This document shows positions 10,496 through 20,851 of a stretch of DNA of 64,000 bases, in pieces. Both the position numbers and the translations under genes were made by a program. Below the pieces are notes generated by a model. It was not told the DNA's origin and searched no databases. It was given only the letters and a program-made list of their open reading frames with translations. The DNA comes from Reticulitermes speratus (lineage: Eukaryota; Arthropoda; Insecta; Blattodea; Rhinotermitidae): positions 24,867,177 to 24,931,176 of the forward strand of contig JAJKFL010000007.1 of assembly GCA_021186555.1 (NCBI GenBank), read 5' to 3'. Within the stretch, counting starts at the first letter, position 1, and every line of letters begins with the position of its first letter.

Positions 10496-11268
10496 TCAGA
10501 GAGAGGAACAGGAGGACAAAGAGAATTTCCACCCTGAAGGAGGTAGCACGTTCCTCCAATAAATTGGTACCTATCTACCAAATTAGACGGCGTCACATCC
10601 CAGAAGACAGTAAAGTCCCTAACAGTATCGCAATGTACATTATCCATATAATACTGCCCGTCCTGGAATCTGGGCCTCCGTAGTTAGACGACCGGGTTCG
10701 ATATCAGGCCAGTCACAAAAATACGCACTAACAACGGGCGCTTTCCAACGCTCCACCCTCTGGTAGCTCTCCCGAGTTTTGGACTTCAGGCGTACTGTAA
10801 ACGTACATTTGAATAATCAGCACGTTCCAATGAAAATTCAGTGCCCATTTACGAAAACACACGGCGTCAATCCCACAAGACAGTGATCTTCAGCAAATAT
10901 GTTTTTAGCCATATTAATATGGTAGGGCCCTCAAGGTTTCGTCACGAGAGTCAGACACGGAGCTTAGAATCCCATTACTAAATATGTACTTTAAACTCCC
11001 TGGGTGACGTAAGCTTTGGATTGTTTCCGGTTTCATTAATAACTTCTGAGAAGATTTAGAATTAACGGTGAATTTCGCTTCTGTCTTGTAGACGGGATGT
11101 GTGTGGTTCAAATCTCGGCTAGGATACCAACCACCAACACTGAGGTTTTACGAGGTATTCCAAAATCTCGCCGGGCTAATAATGGTACATAAAAAATTAA
11201 GTCGCGACGTCTTCCACAGCCATTCCACTTCAGAGTTCACTATCAATAAACCATTCGACGATATACCA
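10496..11268. repeat. Mostly unassigned; two segments of palindrome-related repeat F
   Basis: GGCGTCACATCCCAGAAGACAGTA at 10590-10614 and GGCGTCAATCCCACAAGACAGTG at 10863-10885 match the repeat F block seen at 42.9, 60.6 and 61.3 kb. Weak B-box-like GGTTCGATATC near 10692 and GGTTCAAATCTC near 11105 may be eroded SINE heads. A short hAT-end-like CAGGGGTGGCCAGCAAG begins near 11268. Confidence 0.45.
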
Positions 11269-11354
11269 GGGGTGGCCAGCAAGACGAGCTTCGGGAGCTG
11301 CACTTTAGACAGCAAGTTAGGCAACAGCCATGTCTTTACTCCTTAAATAAAATA

Positions 11355-11539
11355 CAGTCGACCCCGGTTATAACGACATCGGTTAATGCGACACCTCGTC
11401 TATAGGGTCAGGTATTCTGTGGCACCACTTAATTACTTAATGTTAACCATAATACCACACTTCTCGGTTATAACAACACTCCTTTATAACGACACAAAAT
11501 ATTAAATCCCTTTCATGACGTTATAACCGAGTTCGACTG
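11355..11539. mobile_element. 185-bp TA-flanked miniature element (Tc1/mariner type), copy 1
   Basis: Starts CAGTCGACCCCGGTTATAACG, ends GTTATAACCGAGTTCGACTG, with TA on each side (11353-11354 and 11540-11541). The interior repeats TATAACGACA-type motifs. Near-identical copies lie at 40998 and 58508. TA target sites and short TIRs fit the Tc1/mariner superfamily. Confidence 0.93.
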
Positions 11540-11676
11540 TATTTTTTCCTTATTAGATGGCTTCGCATTTCTGTTCAACCAAATACAGTAAGTTGGTTTC
11601 AGTTAGTTATGAGTCTCCTTTATTTAGAAAATCATTTTAAGACGCCGTTCAAGGTCAGCTTAGGGTTCGTGTAAAC

Positions 11677-12158
11677 CAGCGGTTCCCAAACATTTTCGGT
11701 CCACCGCCCCCTTGGTTCCATATACACACACACAACGCCCCCCTACCTTTTTTAAAAAACATAAATGCGCTTTTGTTTCCACTTTTATTTTGTATTTAAA
11801 AAATCGTTTAAATAAAATTATAAGAGTTAAACTTAGTGTTTTATGTGTTAATTAATAATTTAAAATTTATTATATTCTTTATGATTAACAATAATTCATC
11901 TAGCAATAGTTTATTAAAAAAATATGTGCTTGAATAAGATTCATAAATTAAAATACTAAGAAATTTAGTTAATTTTTTATTTTTAACACAAAAATTACTT
12001 TATTTGAATTTTATTATAAAAATAAATGCACTACTTGTCTACTAGCGCCCCCCTGTGGTAATAACAGCGCCCACTTCCACCTCTCGTACCTATTAGCGCC
12101 CACCTCGGTAATCCCACCGCCCCCCAGGGTGCGGTACCGCCCACTTTGGGAACCACTG
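11677..12158. mobile_element. hAT-like non-autonomous element, 7/8 TSD
   Basis: Left end CAGCGGTTCCCAAACATTTT; right end reads CAGTGGTTCCCAAAGTGG in reverse. The flanks GTGTAAAC (11669-11676) and ATGTAAAC (12159-12166) match at 7 of 8. Both subterminal regions repeat CGCCCCC-type motifs. The 482-bp interior is very AT-rich and non-coding. Confidence 0.92.
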
Positions 12159-12166
12159 ATGTAAAC

Positions 12167-12805
12167 TGAATATTATTTTTATAGACAACTTGCGCGAGCC
12201 GCACCAGTGACATGCGCGAGCCTCGTTGTGATCACCCACGCTATACAGTTGTTACTGACAGCGTCATGAAAAGAATTACAAATATCTTCACCATCAACAC
12301 AGTCATCTCAAGTTACAATATTAAGCAGTTCCTTAAACAAACCAGAAGGACACACAATAGACGGAATTTCCAACGAGGCGTTACCGCGTGAAAGCCCATC
12401 TAACGCCCACCACGAAATGAAGAAAATCATAAATAGCTCTTACCCGCATGTGCTACGGCCAAGTGACTAATTTTGTGTCAATGTTCTCTTTTGTGAGTTG
12501 CCGACGTGATATCATGGTACAGTCCGAATAGAAACATACGTCACTATTGCGTGCGTGCATAACCACGACTTTATTTTGGTATAGTAGTTTGTGTAGGAGA
12601 GAAGAAGCAGTAGATATTCTTAAAGGCCTGTGTAAACTCGCTGACTCACTGACAAAGTGTTTACACAAGACTGGAACAGTAAATAACGCAGAAAAAATAA
12701 CAATGATTCTGAAGTTTAGTCAGGTTACTCCGTGAAAAGGTAGGGGTTTTGTATTCGATCGCAGCAACCATCAGAAATCATCACCACCACGCATTCTGCT
12801 TTACG
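12167..12805. other. No recognised feature
   Basis: A 71-codon minus frame (12453-12668) overlaps a 62-codon plus frame; neither shows a motif. Confidence 0.5.
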
Positions 12806-13005
12806 ACAGGTCCATAGCCTCTTCCAGAGCGAGATCTCCTCAACGTGCGATCTAGTGCTTCGTCTTCCAATTTCCAGTATTTTCTCGTTTCCTTAAGGTC
12901 ATCCAGTAGCTGCTTACGTCTTATTCCTCTTCTTTCCGTTACTTCCATCTTCCCTTCGATAACGTGTTTTAGAAGGTAGTTCCTACTAAGGCGGTTAGGC
13001 TTCCA
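12806..13005 (-). pseudogene. LINE family 1 C-terminal fragment
   Basis: Reverse-complement similarity to the 3' end of the LINE at 37656-38808: codons for LLDDLKE, YWKLE and the ALDR block are visible, but frames are broken. It ends near the family's RQT terminus. Confidence 0.85.
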
Positions 13006-13135
13006 TTATTGTATTGCATTGTATTGTCAGAAATAGTCGGATATACGGACGACTCATGTATCTAACAATTTAAATTATTACTTCGTACGTAAGTTTCAAC
13101 TGTTAATGTTAAACATGAGTCGATCATAATGACCA

Positions 13136-13215
13136 CGTGGTCGTCAGAGCGTGTTGTCTTTGATCGCATGAACACTAGGATCGTGGGTTCAAATCCCACT
13201 AGGGGTATAAATGTA
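13136..13215 (+). mobile_element. SINE A head fragment
   Basis: GGATCGTGGGTTCAAATCCCAC followed by TAGGGGTATAAATG matches the B-box half of the SINE A head. The A-box half is degraded and the body is missing. It ends shortly before the left TSD of the adjacent hAT-like element. Confidence 0.6.
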
Positions 13216-13240
13216 TTTCTGTGTTTGTATTAGTGTAAGT

Positions 13241-13737
13241 CAGCAGTTCCCAACCTTTTATGTGTGTGACCCTAAAGTAGCAAACGGTATATGACCAGCG
13301 ACCCTACCATGGAACCGGCAATAGTCAGTGATATTTATTGTAAATGAACTAATACTAAGTTTAGTGCCTTTTCTTGAACACTACATAACATTGCCACTTA
13401 TTAAAAAAATACTAAATTTTTAATGTTACTTGTCAAACCCAATATTTGTGGGACAATATTCAATATACGAAACATGCAATAAACAAATCTTTATTAAATA
13501 ACCCATGCATGTGCCGGTTAGACAAGTTATTTAAAATGTAATTGCTCCAGTATGTTTAAAATTAATAAACACAGATTCAATAATCAAATTTTCTCGATCA
13601 TTCTGTTTGAATTTAGATAAAAATTTATTTTTTTTCATAATTATCGAGTTCTCCACAAAACCCTCTCCCAACCCTATGTCAGACATCCCCCCCCCGCGAG
13701 CCTGATTTGGGTCGCGACCTAAGGTTGGTAACCACTG
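13241..13737. mobile_element. hAT-like non-autonomous element, perfect 8-bp TSD
   Basis: Left end CAGCAGTTCCCAACCTTTTA; right end reads CAGTGGTTACCAACCTTAGG in reverse. GTGTAAGT flanks it on both sides (13233-13240 and 13738-13745). The 497-bp interior is AT-rich and non-coding. The ends resemble those of the 11677 element but the interior differs. Confidence 0.94.
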
Positions 13738-13745
13738 GTGTAAGT

Positions 13746-14249
13746 AGACAGGCCTTGCGATACGCCGCTATCACTTCCAATTTTCACGAACTATCTTAAA
13801 TATTCGCAGTTTCGGACGTTAATTCGGAACGGGAACATGTCAGAGGGCATGACTGCAAAGTCTGAAGAATGTTCAAAGTGGGTGACAACACTGCTTCATC
13901 TCTCACATCACACGGCGTCGAGCTGTACGTTGTTACTAAATACAGCTACAAGTGCTAGTAATAATAGGCCTATTTGCAGACTACCACCAGGAAGAGAAAT
14001 AGCACTACCGTTTTACTGGCCCGCGAGTAAACAAATGACAACAATTCTTACATAAATAGTGCATTTGGTTGGTGTAAAACAGTATTTATATTTAAAAATG
14101 CACGGTGAAATTAGAATAAAAAAAATGACAACCAGTTCTCTAGGACAATCCAAAAATCACACACAATCATAAGTAGCATCTACAGTCGGCATATAATCAG
14201 TAAACACATGGGACCCCGCGAACGGCTGGCGTTCACACTACGTAACAGT
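13746..14249. other. No recognised feature
   Basis: A 72-codon plus frame (13837-14055) has no assignable motif. Confidence 0.5.
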
Positions 14250-14520
14250 TTTTTAGGGCCCCGCAGCAGACGCTACGGACGCACCGCAGCCTTGGGGCTT
14301 ATTGTGCAACCCTGTGATGAAGATAATCAGTCTATTCCTTTTTTCCGTGTAATGGAGCACCGGTGGAATGAAACTGACAGGGAAAAACCGAAGTACTCGA
14401 GGAAAAACCTGTCCCAATGCCACTTTGTCCTCCACAAATCCCACATGGACTGACCCGGGATCGAACCCGGGCCTCCGCGGTGAGAGGCCAAAGACTAACC
14501 GCCTACGCCATGGCACGGCC
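14250..14520 (-). mobile_element. SINE E
   Basis: Minus strand: GGCCGTGCCATGGCGTAGGC head, B-box GGTTCGATCCCGG, TGGGATTTGTGGAGG, CACCGGTGCTCCATT and GCGTCCGTAGCGTCTGC, ending GGCCCTAAAAAA. Complete in length. Confidence 0.92.
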
Positions 14521-15163
14521 CTGACATACAGTTGCTTTGCAACCCAAAATCAAGCGTCATCCTGAGTTCTTACAGCCAGTTGTTCTCCGACGAAGAAGAC
14601 AGGCTAATTGGATTGCAAGACGAGGGTTCAGCCATTCAGTCGTATGCGGGAAGATGCGCCAATGAAGCTACGTACTGTGGGCGCGATTACCAGCATGGGG
14701 CATGAAATACAGGCCATTTTTGACTTTAAACTTAGCATTATAAAACTTCTTAACAGCTTATAATTAGTTTTAGTTGACTTCAATTGGAAAAAGGCTATAC
14801 CATTATACAGAATGTCAGTATTATTATACAGAATGGTACAAAGTCAGTTGACACTCGATGGTTAACAGAAAGGTCGTGTGAAAGGACTTCTGTGCCATCC
14901 TGTATATGAGGGTACATCACCTAGGTTCTTGGATACTGTTCAATAAAAACGTCTACTGACCGTATCATAGAATGCTTCAAGGAAAAAGGAGTAGCATCTA
15001 ATACTAGTACAATGCGTATTTTATTCAAACAATAAACTGTTTCCTGCACATATACGTATTTTTTTAAGCACAAAGCGAAATTTAAAATTCGCGGAAACGC
15101 GGTATGTACAATGTCTATATTGACTGATGTTATAGCAGAGTAAACCCAACAGCACACCTTGAC
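14521..15163. other. Mostly unassigned; two short internal repeats
   Basis: ATTATACAGAATG occurs twice (near 14803 and 14824). CATCCTGTATATGAGG near 14896 resembles a small DNA-element end, but no partner end was established. Confidence 0.45.
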
Positions 15164-15172
15164 AAACACTTT

Positions 15173-15456
15173 TTTATTTATTTATTGAAGGGGCCCGCAG
15201 CAGATGCTACGGACGCACCGCAGCCTTGAAGGCTTATTGTGCAACCATGTGATGAAGATGATGAGGATTTTTCTGCTTTTCCATTTCTGTGGAGCACCGG
15301 TGGAATGAAACTGACAGGAAAAACCGAAGTACTCGGAGAAAATCCTGTCCCAGTACCACTCTGTCCACCACAAATCCCACATGGACCGACCCGGGATCGA
15401 ACCCGGGACTCCGCGGTGACAGGCCGGCGACTAACCGCCTGAGCCATGGCACGGCC
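15173..15456 (-). mobile_element. SINE E, likely TSD
   Basis: Minus strand head GGCCGTGCCATGGCTCAGGC, B-box GGTTCGATCCCGG, standard E body, ending CTTCAATAAATAAATAAA. AAACACTTT is found at 15164-15172 and again at 15462-15470, consistent with a worn TSD. All five ORFs over it are incidental. Confidence 0.92.
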
Positions 15457-15470
15457 TCGCTAAACACTTT

Positions 15471-15807
15471 GGTCTGTATCATAACACGTCGACAGGATAT
15501 CTTCGCCAAGCGAAATGTAGAACTAAGAAGTAAATAAGCTGCTGTATTTATTTGTATTCCCGGAACAATTAAAGAGTTCGATCTCGATGCTTTGCGCAGT
15601 TTCATCACTCGTTTCCAACGGTGACTCAGTAACGACGTACCCACCCAACATCCGGGACACCTGGATTGAATTCTGTTCCAAGGTCTGCTTTCCAAACAGT
15701 GAAGGCGCTGTGCTTACAACCAAAGCTATCATGCCGCATCCACAGACCAACAACTGTTCTTAAGACCTAGCGAATAACCTCTTCCCTACCGACTTTAAGC
15801 GAGTATA
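15471..15807. other. No recognised feature
   Basis: Minus frames of 153 and 76 codons enter this segment; the longer one spills over from SINE E. No motif is assignable. Confidence 0.5.
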
Positions 15808-15821
15808 GTGTAAAACAACTA

Positions 15822-16085
15822 GCCGATCCCAGTGGCCGCGTGGTCTAAGGCGTGGGTCTGCGGCCGTTCGCTTGCTGGGATTGTGGGTTCGAATTCCGCC
15901 GGGGGCATGGATGTCTGTCTCTTGTGAGTGTTGTGTGTTGTCTGGTAGAGGTCTCTGCGACGGGCTGATCACTCGTGCAGAGGAATCCTACCGAATGCGG
16001 TGTGTCTGAGTGTGATCGTGAAGCGTCGATAATAAGGGGGCCCTGGCACACTAGGCGCTGTTGCGCCATGGGGAAAACAAAAAAA
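15822..16085 (+). mobile_element. SINE A, full length, TSD
   Basis: GCCGATCCCAGTGGCCGCGT head, B-box GGTTCGAATTCC, CTTGTGAGTGTTGTGTGTTG body, GCGCCATGGGG and a poly-A-rich tail. Flanks GTGTAAAACAACTA (15808-15821) and GTGATAAAGCAACTA (16086-16100) are a slightly diverged TSD. Confidence 0.93.
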
Positions 16086-16371
16086 GTGATAAAGCAACTA
16101 TACCACTACCTTCGTTACTGGAAAACTTCAGAATTTACTGTGAACTACAGTGACACTAAACCAGGCAAGAAAACTTTCAGAATTTCGAAATATAGAATAT
16201 AGAAAAGTATGTCCTAAACTGGAAGCGTTTCATAAGAATATGTCTTGGAACTACAATAATTATTGTACATTACTACCACTAAGTTGCGTGGCGGGTTTTC
16301 ATGAAATACCTGAACGTACACGCAGTTTTATTAGATTCCTAAAGCAATTTCAGGCCAATAAATCTTTGTTC

Positions 16372-16615
16372 GCCGATCTCCGTGGGTGTGTAGTCTAAGG
16401 CAGAGTTCTTTGGCTGCTTGATTGCTGGGATCGCGGGGTTCGAATCCCGATGAGGGCATGGATGCTCGTCTATGTGTTTGTTGTGTATTGTCAACCTAAC
16501 GGCCTCTGCGACGAGCTGATCACTCATGTGTGTGTATGTATCAGTGTCTGTGATCTAGAAACCTTCAAACGACGCGGCCTGGGCCAGAGTTGGGCTGTTG
16601 AGCCACAGAAAAAAA
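16372..16615 (+). mobile_element. SINE A, diverged subfamily
   Basis: Shares the head layout (B-box GGTTCGAATCCC) and the end GGCTGTTGAGCCACAGAAAA. The body differs: GATGCTCGTCTATGTGTTTG and GTGATCTAGAAACC. The same subfamily recurs at 39785. The A-box half is eroded. Confidence 0.85.
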
Positions 16616-16824
16616 TAACATTTCTTCATTTATTTGGTTTACTTAACGACGCCTTCAGTAACTTGCACTGTATTACGTCGAGTGCTGGGGTGATTGATGA
16701 ATAATGAATTGGGAAAGGATGCGTAAAGCAGCCGTCGTGCTTCATTTGGAGGTTCCAGCAGCTGCATGGAAACACTGCGGCACACCGTAACAGGATATGC
16801 AATGTACGTATAAACGTAACATTG

Positions 16825-17310
16825 AGGCGCGTTCGCGTAACCATTGTTGCCGTAGAAAAGCAATAATTATTACATTTCTGTGTGTGTGTTTGTAGCCTTA
16901 GTTATCCAGCATGCGTCGTATTATATTGTCATCTGTTGCCTGTCCAGCCCTACAACATATTTCCACATTATCTCATAAACGGCACAATTTTCGCAAGAGT
17001 TATTCAACATAAAATGTGTTTTTTGATTTTCTATACAACAATTGTCCGAAATATTTCTCATTCTAAGAAGAATTCAGCGAGATATTATCATAAACGTACA
17101 TAGGTCTTCATGTAAAGTACCCGTTATTCTTGTCAGATTTGAATGAGACGAATTTTCTCGACAGATTTTCGAAAAATACTCGAATATCAAACTTCAAGAA
17201 AATCTGTCCAGTGGGAGCCGAATTCTTCCATGCAGGCTAACGGGCCGGCCGATGGACAGACAGACATGACAAAGCTAATAGTCGCTTTTCGCAATTTGGC
17301 GAACGCGCCT
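16825..17310. mobile_element. Repeat G (non-autonomous DNA element), copy 1
   Basis: AGGCGCGTTCGCGTAACC at the left mirrors GGCGAACGCGCCT at the right. The interior has AGTGGGAGCCGA, CATGACAAAGCTAATAGTCG and ACATAGGTCTTCATGTAAAG. Copies are at 31941, 36754, 44668, 48845 and 62795. In several copies about 25 bases outside the left end (ACGTAACATTG) are also shared, so the true end may lie further out. No transposase. Confidence 0.85.
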
Positions 17311-17511
17311 AAAAAATGTAAGAATACGCAGTATCCCGGATAAGATTAGAACTCAGAACGTCCGAATACAAATCACATGCGTTACACTTTAGCTGACGTG
17401 ATCGGTATTTATTTATACGAGTGCAAAGCCGTGTTACCTGGACAGGTGTAGTTGACAAATACACCAGTAATTCTGCACGGTACAAGAAGCCAAACGAAAA
17501 ATTTTCATACT

Positions 17512-17764
17512 GTTTCCACGACTGGTTTATTTGGCAAATATTCGTACTCAGGTACACTTGTCAGATATTTGCCTGGTCATTGTGATAGCGTTCCCACGAC
17601 ACCACTGTAAATCAACATTAAGGATGTCTTTGACTTGTGTCACATTTATCGACAGTCGGTGGGAAACGGATAAGTGGACAATATTTGTACAAGTGCATCG
17701 TTCTCACGACGTGGCAAGTATGCACAAGTGACAAATGTTTGTCAAGTATACGAGTCGTGGAAAC
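17512..17764. mobile_element. Inverted-repeat element with GTTTCCACGACT ends
   Basis: GTTTCCACGACTGGTTTATT on the left mirrors AGTCGTGGAAAC on the right, with further patchy symmetry inwards (ACTTGTCA, CAAATATT). TTCCCACGAC and TTCTCACGAC recur inside, suggesting internal repeats. No TSD was found. The class is uncertain. Confidence 0.6.
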
Positions 17765-18423
17765 GGTGCTAAATGCTGGTCCCGCAATAAAGGAAGCCAA
17801 ATCCAGCCAAATCAACACTCATACAAAGAAAAATCCCAATTAAAGGCAGGACAACCTTAGGTCAGGAAATAAACCCATACATTTACAGCGTGGGCCGAAT
17901 ACACAAAACCATCTGAAATGTCTATGACTCGAACTACGATGTCTTGGATGTAGCTGATGTTTCATGAGTCTGTGTCTTAGTTCAATTCCTAAGGAATTAT
18001 GTGCATATCTGTTGGTATTATGAGCAACAAGTTAAGAAGGACGAAGTGGAACGATCACGCACAATGCGTCATTCTTCAGATGTTTAACAGTCACTTGTTT
18101 CATAGCACCAGATATACCTGTTCATTGTACTGCCCTACCTTCGATCCTAGGCGTTGACTTCATTTGAAGAGCTGGAAGTTTTTTGTTATACTGTTTGAAT
18201 GACTTAACAAGAATGCTGACTTGTAATTGCACTTACGAAGTTCGACGTGTTTCATGCCCAGTGACATGGCAAATGAGGTATCTACGTCATAGGAATCGCA
18301 TATACACAGAATGGCCAATACCACAGATTCCCTATGTCATAACAATTAAATGAGAAGTCACTATAAAGTTAAAGGTAACCCATTTACTCCAATTAAGTAT
18401 CATTATGCTTCAACATCATCCCC
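17765..18423. other. No recognised feature
   Basis: No family match and no notable frame. Confidence 0.55.
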
Positions 18424-18535
18424 GTGCTTAATGACGCAATTGTCTCATCTTGGCAGGAGTTTTTAAGAATTCCGTCGCGGTAGAAATCGGGCTCTTTACA
18501 GGCGCTAAGACATCCTGTGCAACATTTCACTCCTC
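18424..18535 (-). pseudogene. Mariner-like transposase C-terminal fragment, inverted copy
   Basis: The reverse complement contains GAGCCCGATTTCTACCGCGA followed by GGAATTC, the same coding segment as the plus-strand fragment just downstream. It is decayed and out of frame after about 12 codons. The two copies are head-to-head inverted. Confidence 0.75.
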
Positions 18536-18537
18536 AG

Positions 18538-18745
18538 ACAAAAGAAGCTGGAATTCCGTGCAGGCAGCTCAAGCAAAAGTTCGGAGGTTGCCGATTCCAC
18601 AACAATGAGGAAGTGGAAATGGGTATTCGTGAATGGTTGCAAACGCAAGAGCCCGATTTCTACTGCGACGGAATTTTTAAACTCGTGCCAAGATAGGACA
18701 AATGCATCAATGTGCTCGGGGATTATGCTGAAATATAATCACATT
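18538..18745 (+). pseudogene. Mariner-like transposase C-terminal fragment
   Basis: The frame reads CRQLKQKFGGCRFHNNEEVE, then MGIREWLQTQEPDFYCDGIF, KLVPR, a TAG where a Trp codon is usual, then DKCINVLGDYAEI. The order of a helix with NEEV, WL, DGI.KLV.R and CI...GDY matches the C-terminus of mariner-family DDE/D transposases. No catalytic core is present, so it is non-functional. Confidence 0.82.
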
Positions 18746-19112
18746 TCAGTGGAATAAATTATTTACATAGAGCATCGTAAAGCATTTTCAATTAATTTTT
18801 ACAACCTACGGCAACTTAGTTACTGAACAGCCCGCGTATGTGGAAAGATTTCTAACACAGCCATAGTACGGCTTCATTTCAGAGACCAAAAGCACAAGTG
18901 TAGAAATGCCGAGACAGTAACTTGCAATATACCACAACAATTGTGACATTTCACATTCTTTACAATTCATTATCCACACATCTGGAGCTACAGGCTAAGC
19001 AAAGTATTAAGAAAGCGCGTTATTACACAAACTACGAAACAATCACGTAAGAGGGAGGGGGGGGGGGGGGAAGAATTGCGTTCTTCGCCATTTATCGTGT
19101 CTTAATGGCCTT
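18746..19112. other. Unassigned; G-run
   Basis: A G-rich run lies at about 19053-19070. Otherwise no feature. Confidence 0.5.

Positions 19113-19168
<56 letters not shown>
19113..19168. repeat. (CA)n(TA)n microsatellite
   Basis: Uninterrupted CA dinucleotides pass directly into TA dinucleotides. The 70-codon minus ORF ending in alternating Ile-Tyr and Cys-Val is translated microsatellite. Confidence 0.98.
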
Positions 19169-19170
<2 letters not shown>

Positions 19171-19182
19171 AGATACAAATCT

Positions 19183-19396
19183 GCCGATCCCAGTGGCCGC
19201 GCGGTCTAAGGCGTGGGTCTGCGACCGCTCGCTTACTGGTATTGTGGGTTCGAATCCCACCGGGGGCATGGATGTTTGTGTTGTGTTTGTTGTATAAGGA
19301 CTAATATGGAACATAAAGTGACATGAAGGAGGACGGAAGGATTTAAAAGTACAAAATGGATCAAAGGGAAAAAAAACGGGACAGGAGAAAAAAAAA
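19183..19396 (+). mobile_element. SINE B (A-type head, different body), copy 1
   Basis: The head is the same as SINE A through GGGGGCATGGATGT. The body then switches to TTGTGTTGTGTTTGTTG, ATGGAACATAAAGTGACATG, ACAAAATGGATCAAAGGG and GGGACAGGAG, ending in poly-A. The same body follows the same head at 29683, so head plus B body is a real mobile unit. Confidence 0.85.
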
Positions 19397-19587
19397 TCCC
19401 ACCGGGGGTATGTATGTCTGTCTCTTGTGAGTGTTGTGTGTTGTCAGGTAGAGGTCTCTGCGACGGGCTGAGGAGTCCAGAGGAGTCCTACCGACTGTGG
19501 TGTGTCTAAAGTGTGTGATCGTGAAGCCTCGAATTGAGGAGGCCTAGGCACCCGAAATGGGGCTGTTGAGCCATAGGAAAAAAAAAA
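19395..19587 (+). mobile_element. SINE A, 3' part joined to SINE B at the B-box
   Basis: Directly after the SINE B poly-A, the sequence resumes inside a SINE A at ATCCCACCGGGGGTATG. It runs through CTTGTGAGTGTTGTGTGTTG and GGCTGTTGAGCCATAGG to its own poly-A. The A head that should precede it is missing. Confidence 0.88.
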
Positions 19588-19764
19588 GACACACATCTAA
19601 TGTTGCAACGTTAATCACATAATAAAATCCGAAATTAAACCCACGCCGTCCGCACAGCCCGAATATTTTTATCTTTGCGTTATTAAATATTCGCCTTATC
19701 GAAAAATAGAATCACACAAAAGTTATAGATACCAATGAGTTCCATATATTATCATCTGTACTTT

Positions 19765-20042
19765 TTTTTGTGATGAAGGGCCCTCGCACCACAGCCTTAG
19801 GGCTTTTTGTGCAACCCCAATGATGATGATAGATGGATGAGCAGTTTTTTTTTTACCAAGTTTTACAATTAATGGAGCACCAGTGGAATGAAATCGACAG
19901 GGCAAAACCGACAACTCGGAGAGAAAAACCTGTCCCAGTGCCACTTTGTCCACCACAAATCTCACATGGACTTGACCTGGGATCGAACTCGGGCCTACGT
20001 GGTGAGAGGCCGGCGACTAACCGCCTGAGCCATGGCACGGCC
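19765..20042 (-). mobile_element. SINE E, 12-bp TSD
   Basis: Minus strand head GGGCCGTGCCATGGCTCAGG, B-box GAGTTCGATCCC, body through CACTGGTGCTCCATT to GGCCCTTCATCAC. CATCTGTACTTT is identical at 19753-19764 and 20043-20054. Confidence 0.95.
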
Positions 20043-20054
20043 CATCTGTACTTT

Positions 20055-20851
20055 ACGTCATCTGCCATTTTTAAGGAAACAGAAAAAATTTAAAAAGTTT
20101 AGTCTCCTCCACCGGGAGTATGTTATCTATAGGCCTATACATGAAGAAAATAAAAGAAATCCTCGGTTATGGTTGCCGGTTATACAGCCGGGACTTGAAT
20201 TAGGAACGATCTGAGGAACACCCAGCCTTCTATCCAACGGACACATAGTGATTCCTTTGTGGTGGACAGACCGCGGAGGGTAGGGGGGGAGCGTTAAGCT
20301 GCACTCTTCTGTCTAGTGCCGTGGTTTAGAATTCATTAAGCAAACGCGACGCCCCCACGTGCCGCTTATGCAAAGCGGCAACTTGTCTTTCAGTTTAACC
20401 CTCCATACTACGGTCTGCGTAATAACTCTGGCAAGAGACTCTCGGCCACATTTCAATTTCCTATCCATATTACACGGGCAAAATAGTCTTCCGCCGAGTA
20501 GGCTTAATGAGCAGGAATCTAGGTACCTCGTAATGAGGAGAAAACCGGAAGGATATCAACTACTGTGACCGAGATTCCGGATTTTTGTCACGTCAATAAA
20601 TAAGTTTTCCACATTTTCTTAATACGTACTACACACACACATCTTAACGCTACAAAGCCCACAGAGCGCAGTGGAATAAAAGAAGACAGATGGCGTTTTA
20701 AACTTTTCCTTTAGGGGGGTTCAGATGTACGCTTTACAATTCGTCGTCTGTTCTTTAATAATGCGTAATTTTTAACACGCAAGTTGTTTCTTCGTTTACA
20801 CAAGGCACGACATGGACGACTGAAGGACTGAAGTTTTATATATTTATATAA
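20055..20851. other. No recognised feature
   Basis: ORFs of 60 and 69 codons without motifs. No repeat match. Confidence 0.5.

Noticed and set aside
15234-15695. 153-codon minus-strand frame
   Set aside because: Most of it lies inside SINE E in the direction of other incidental frames; similar frames appear in every E copy.
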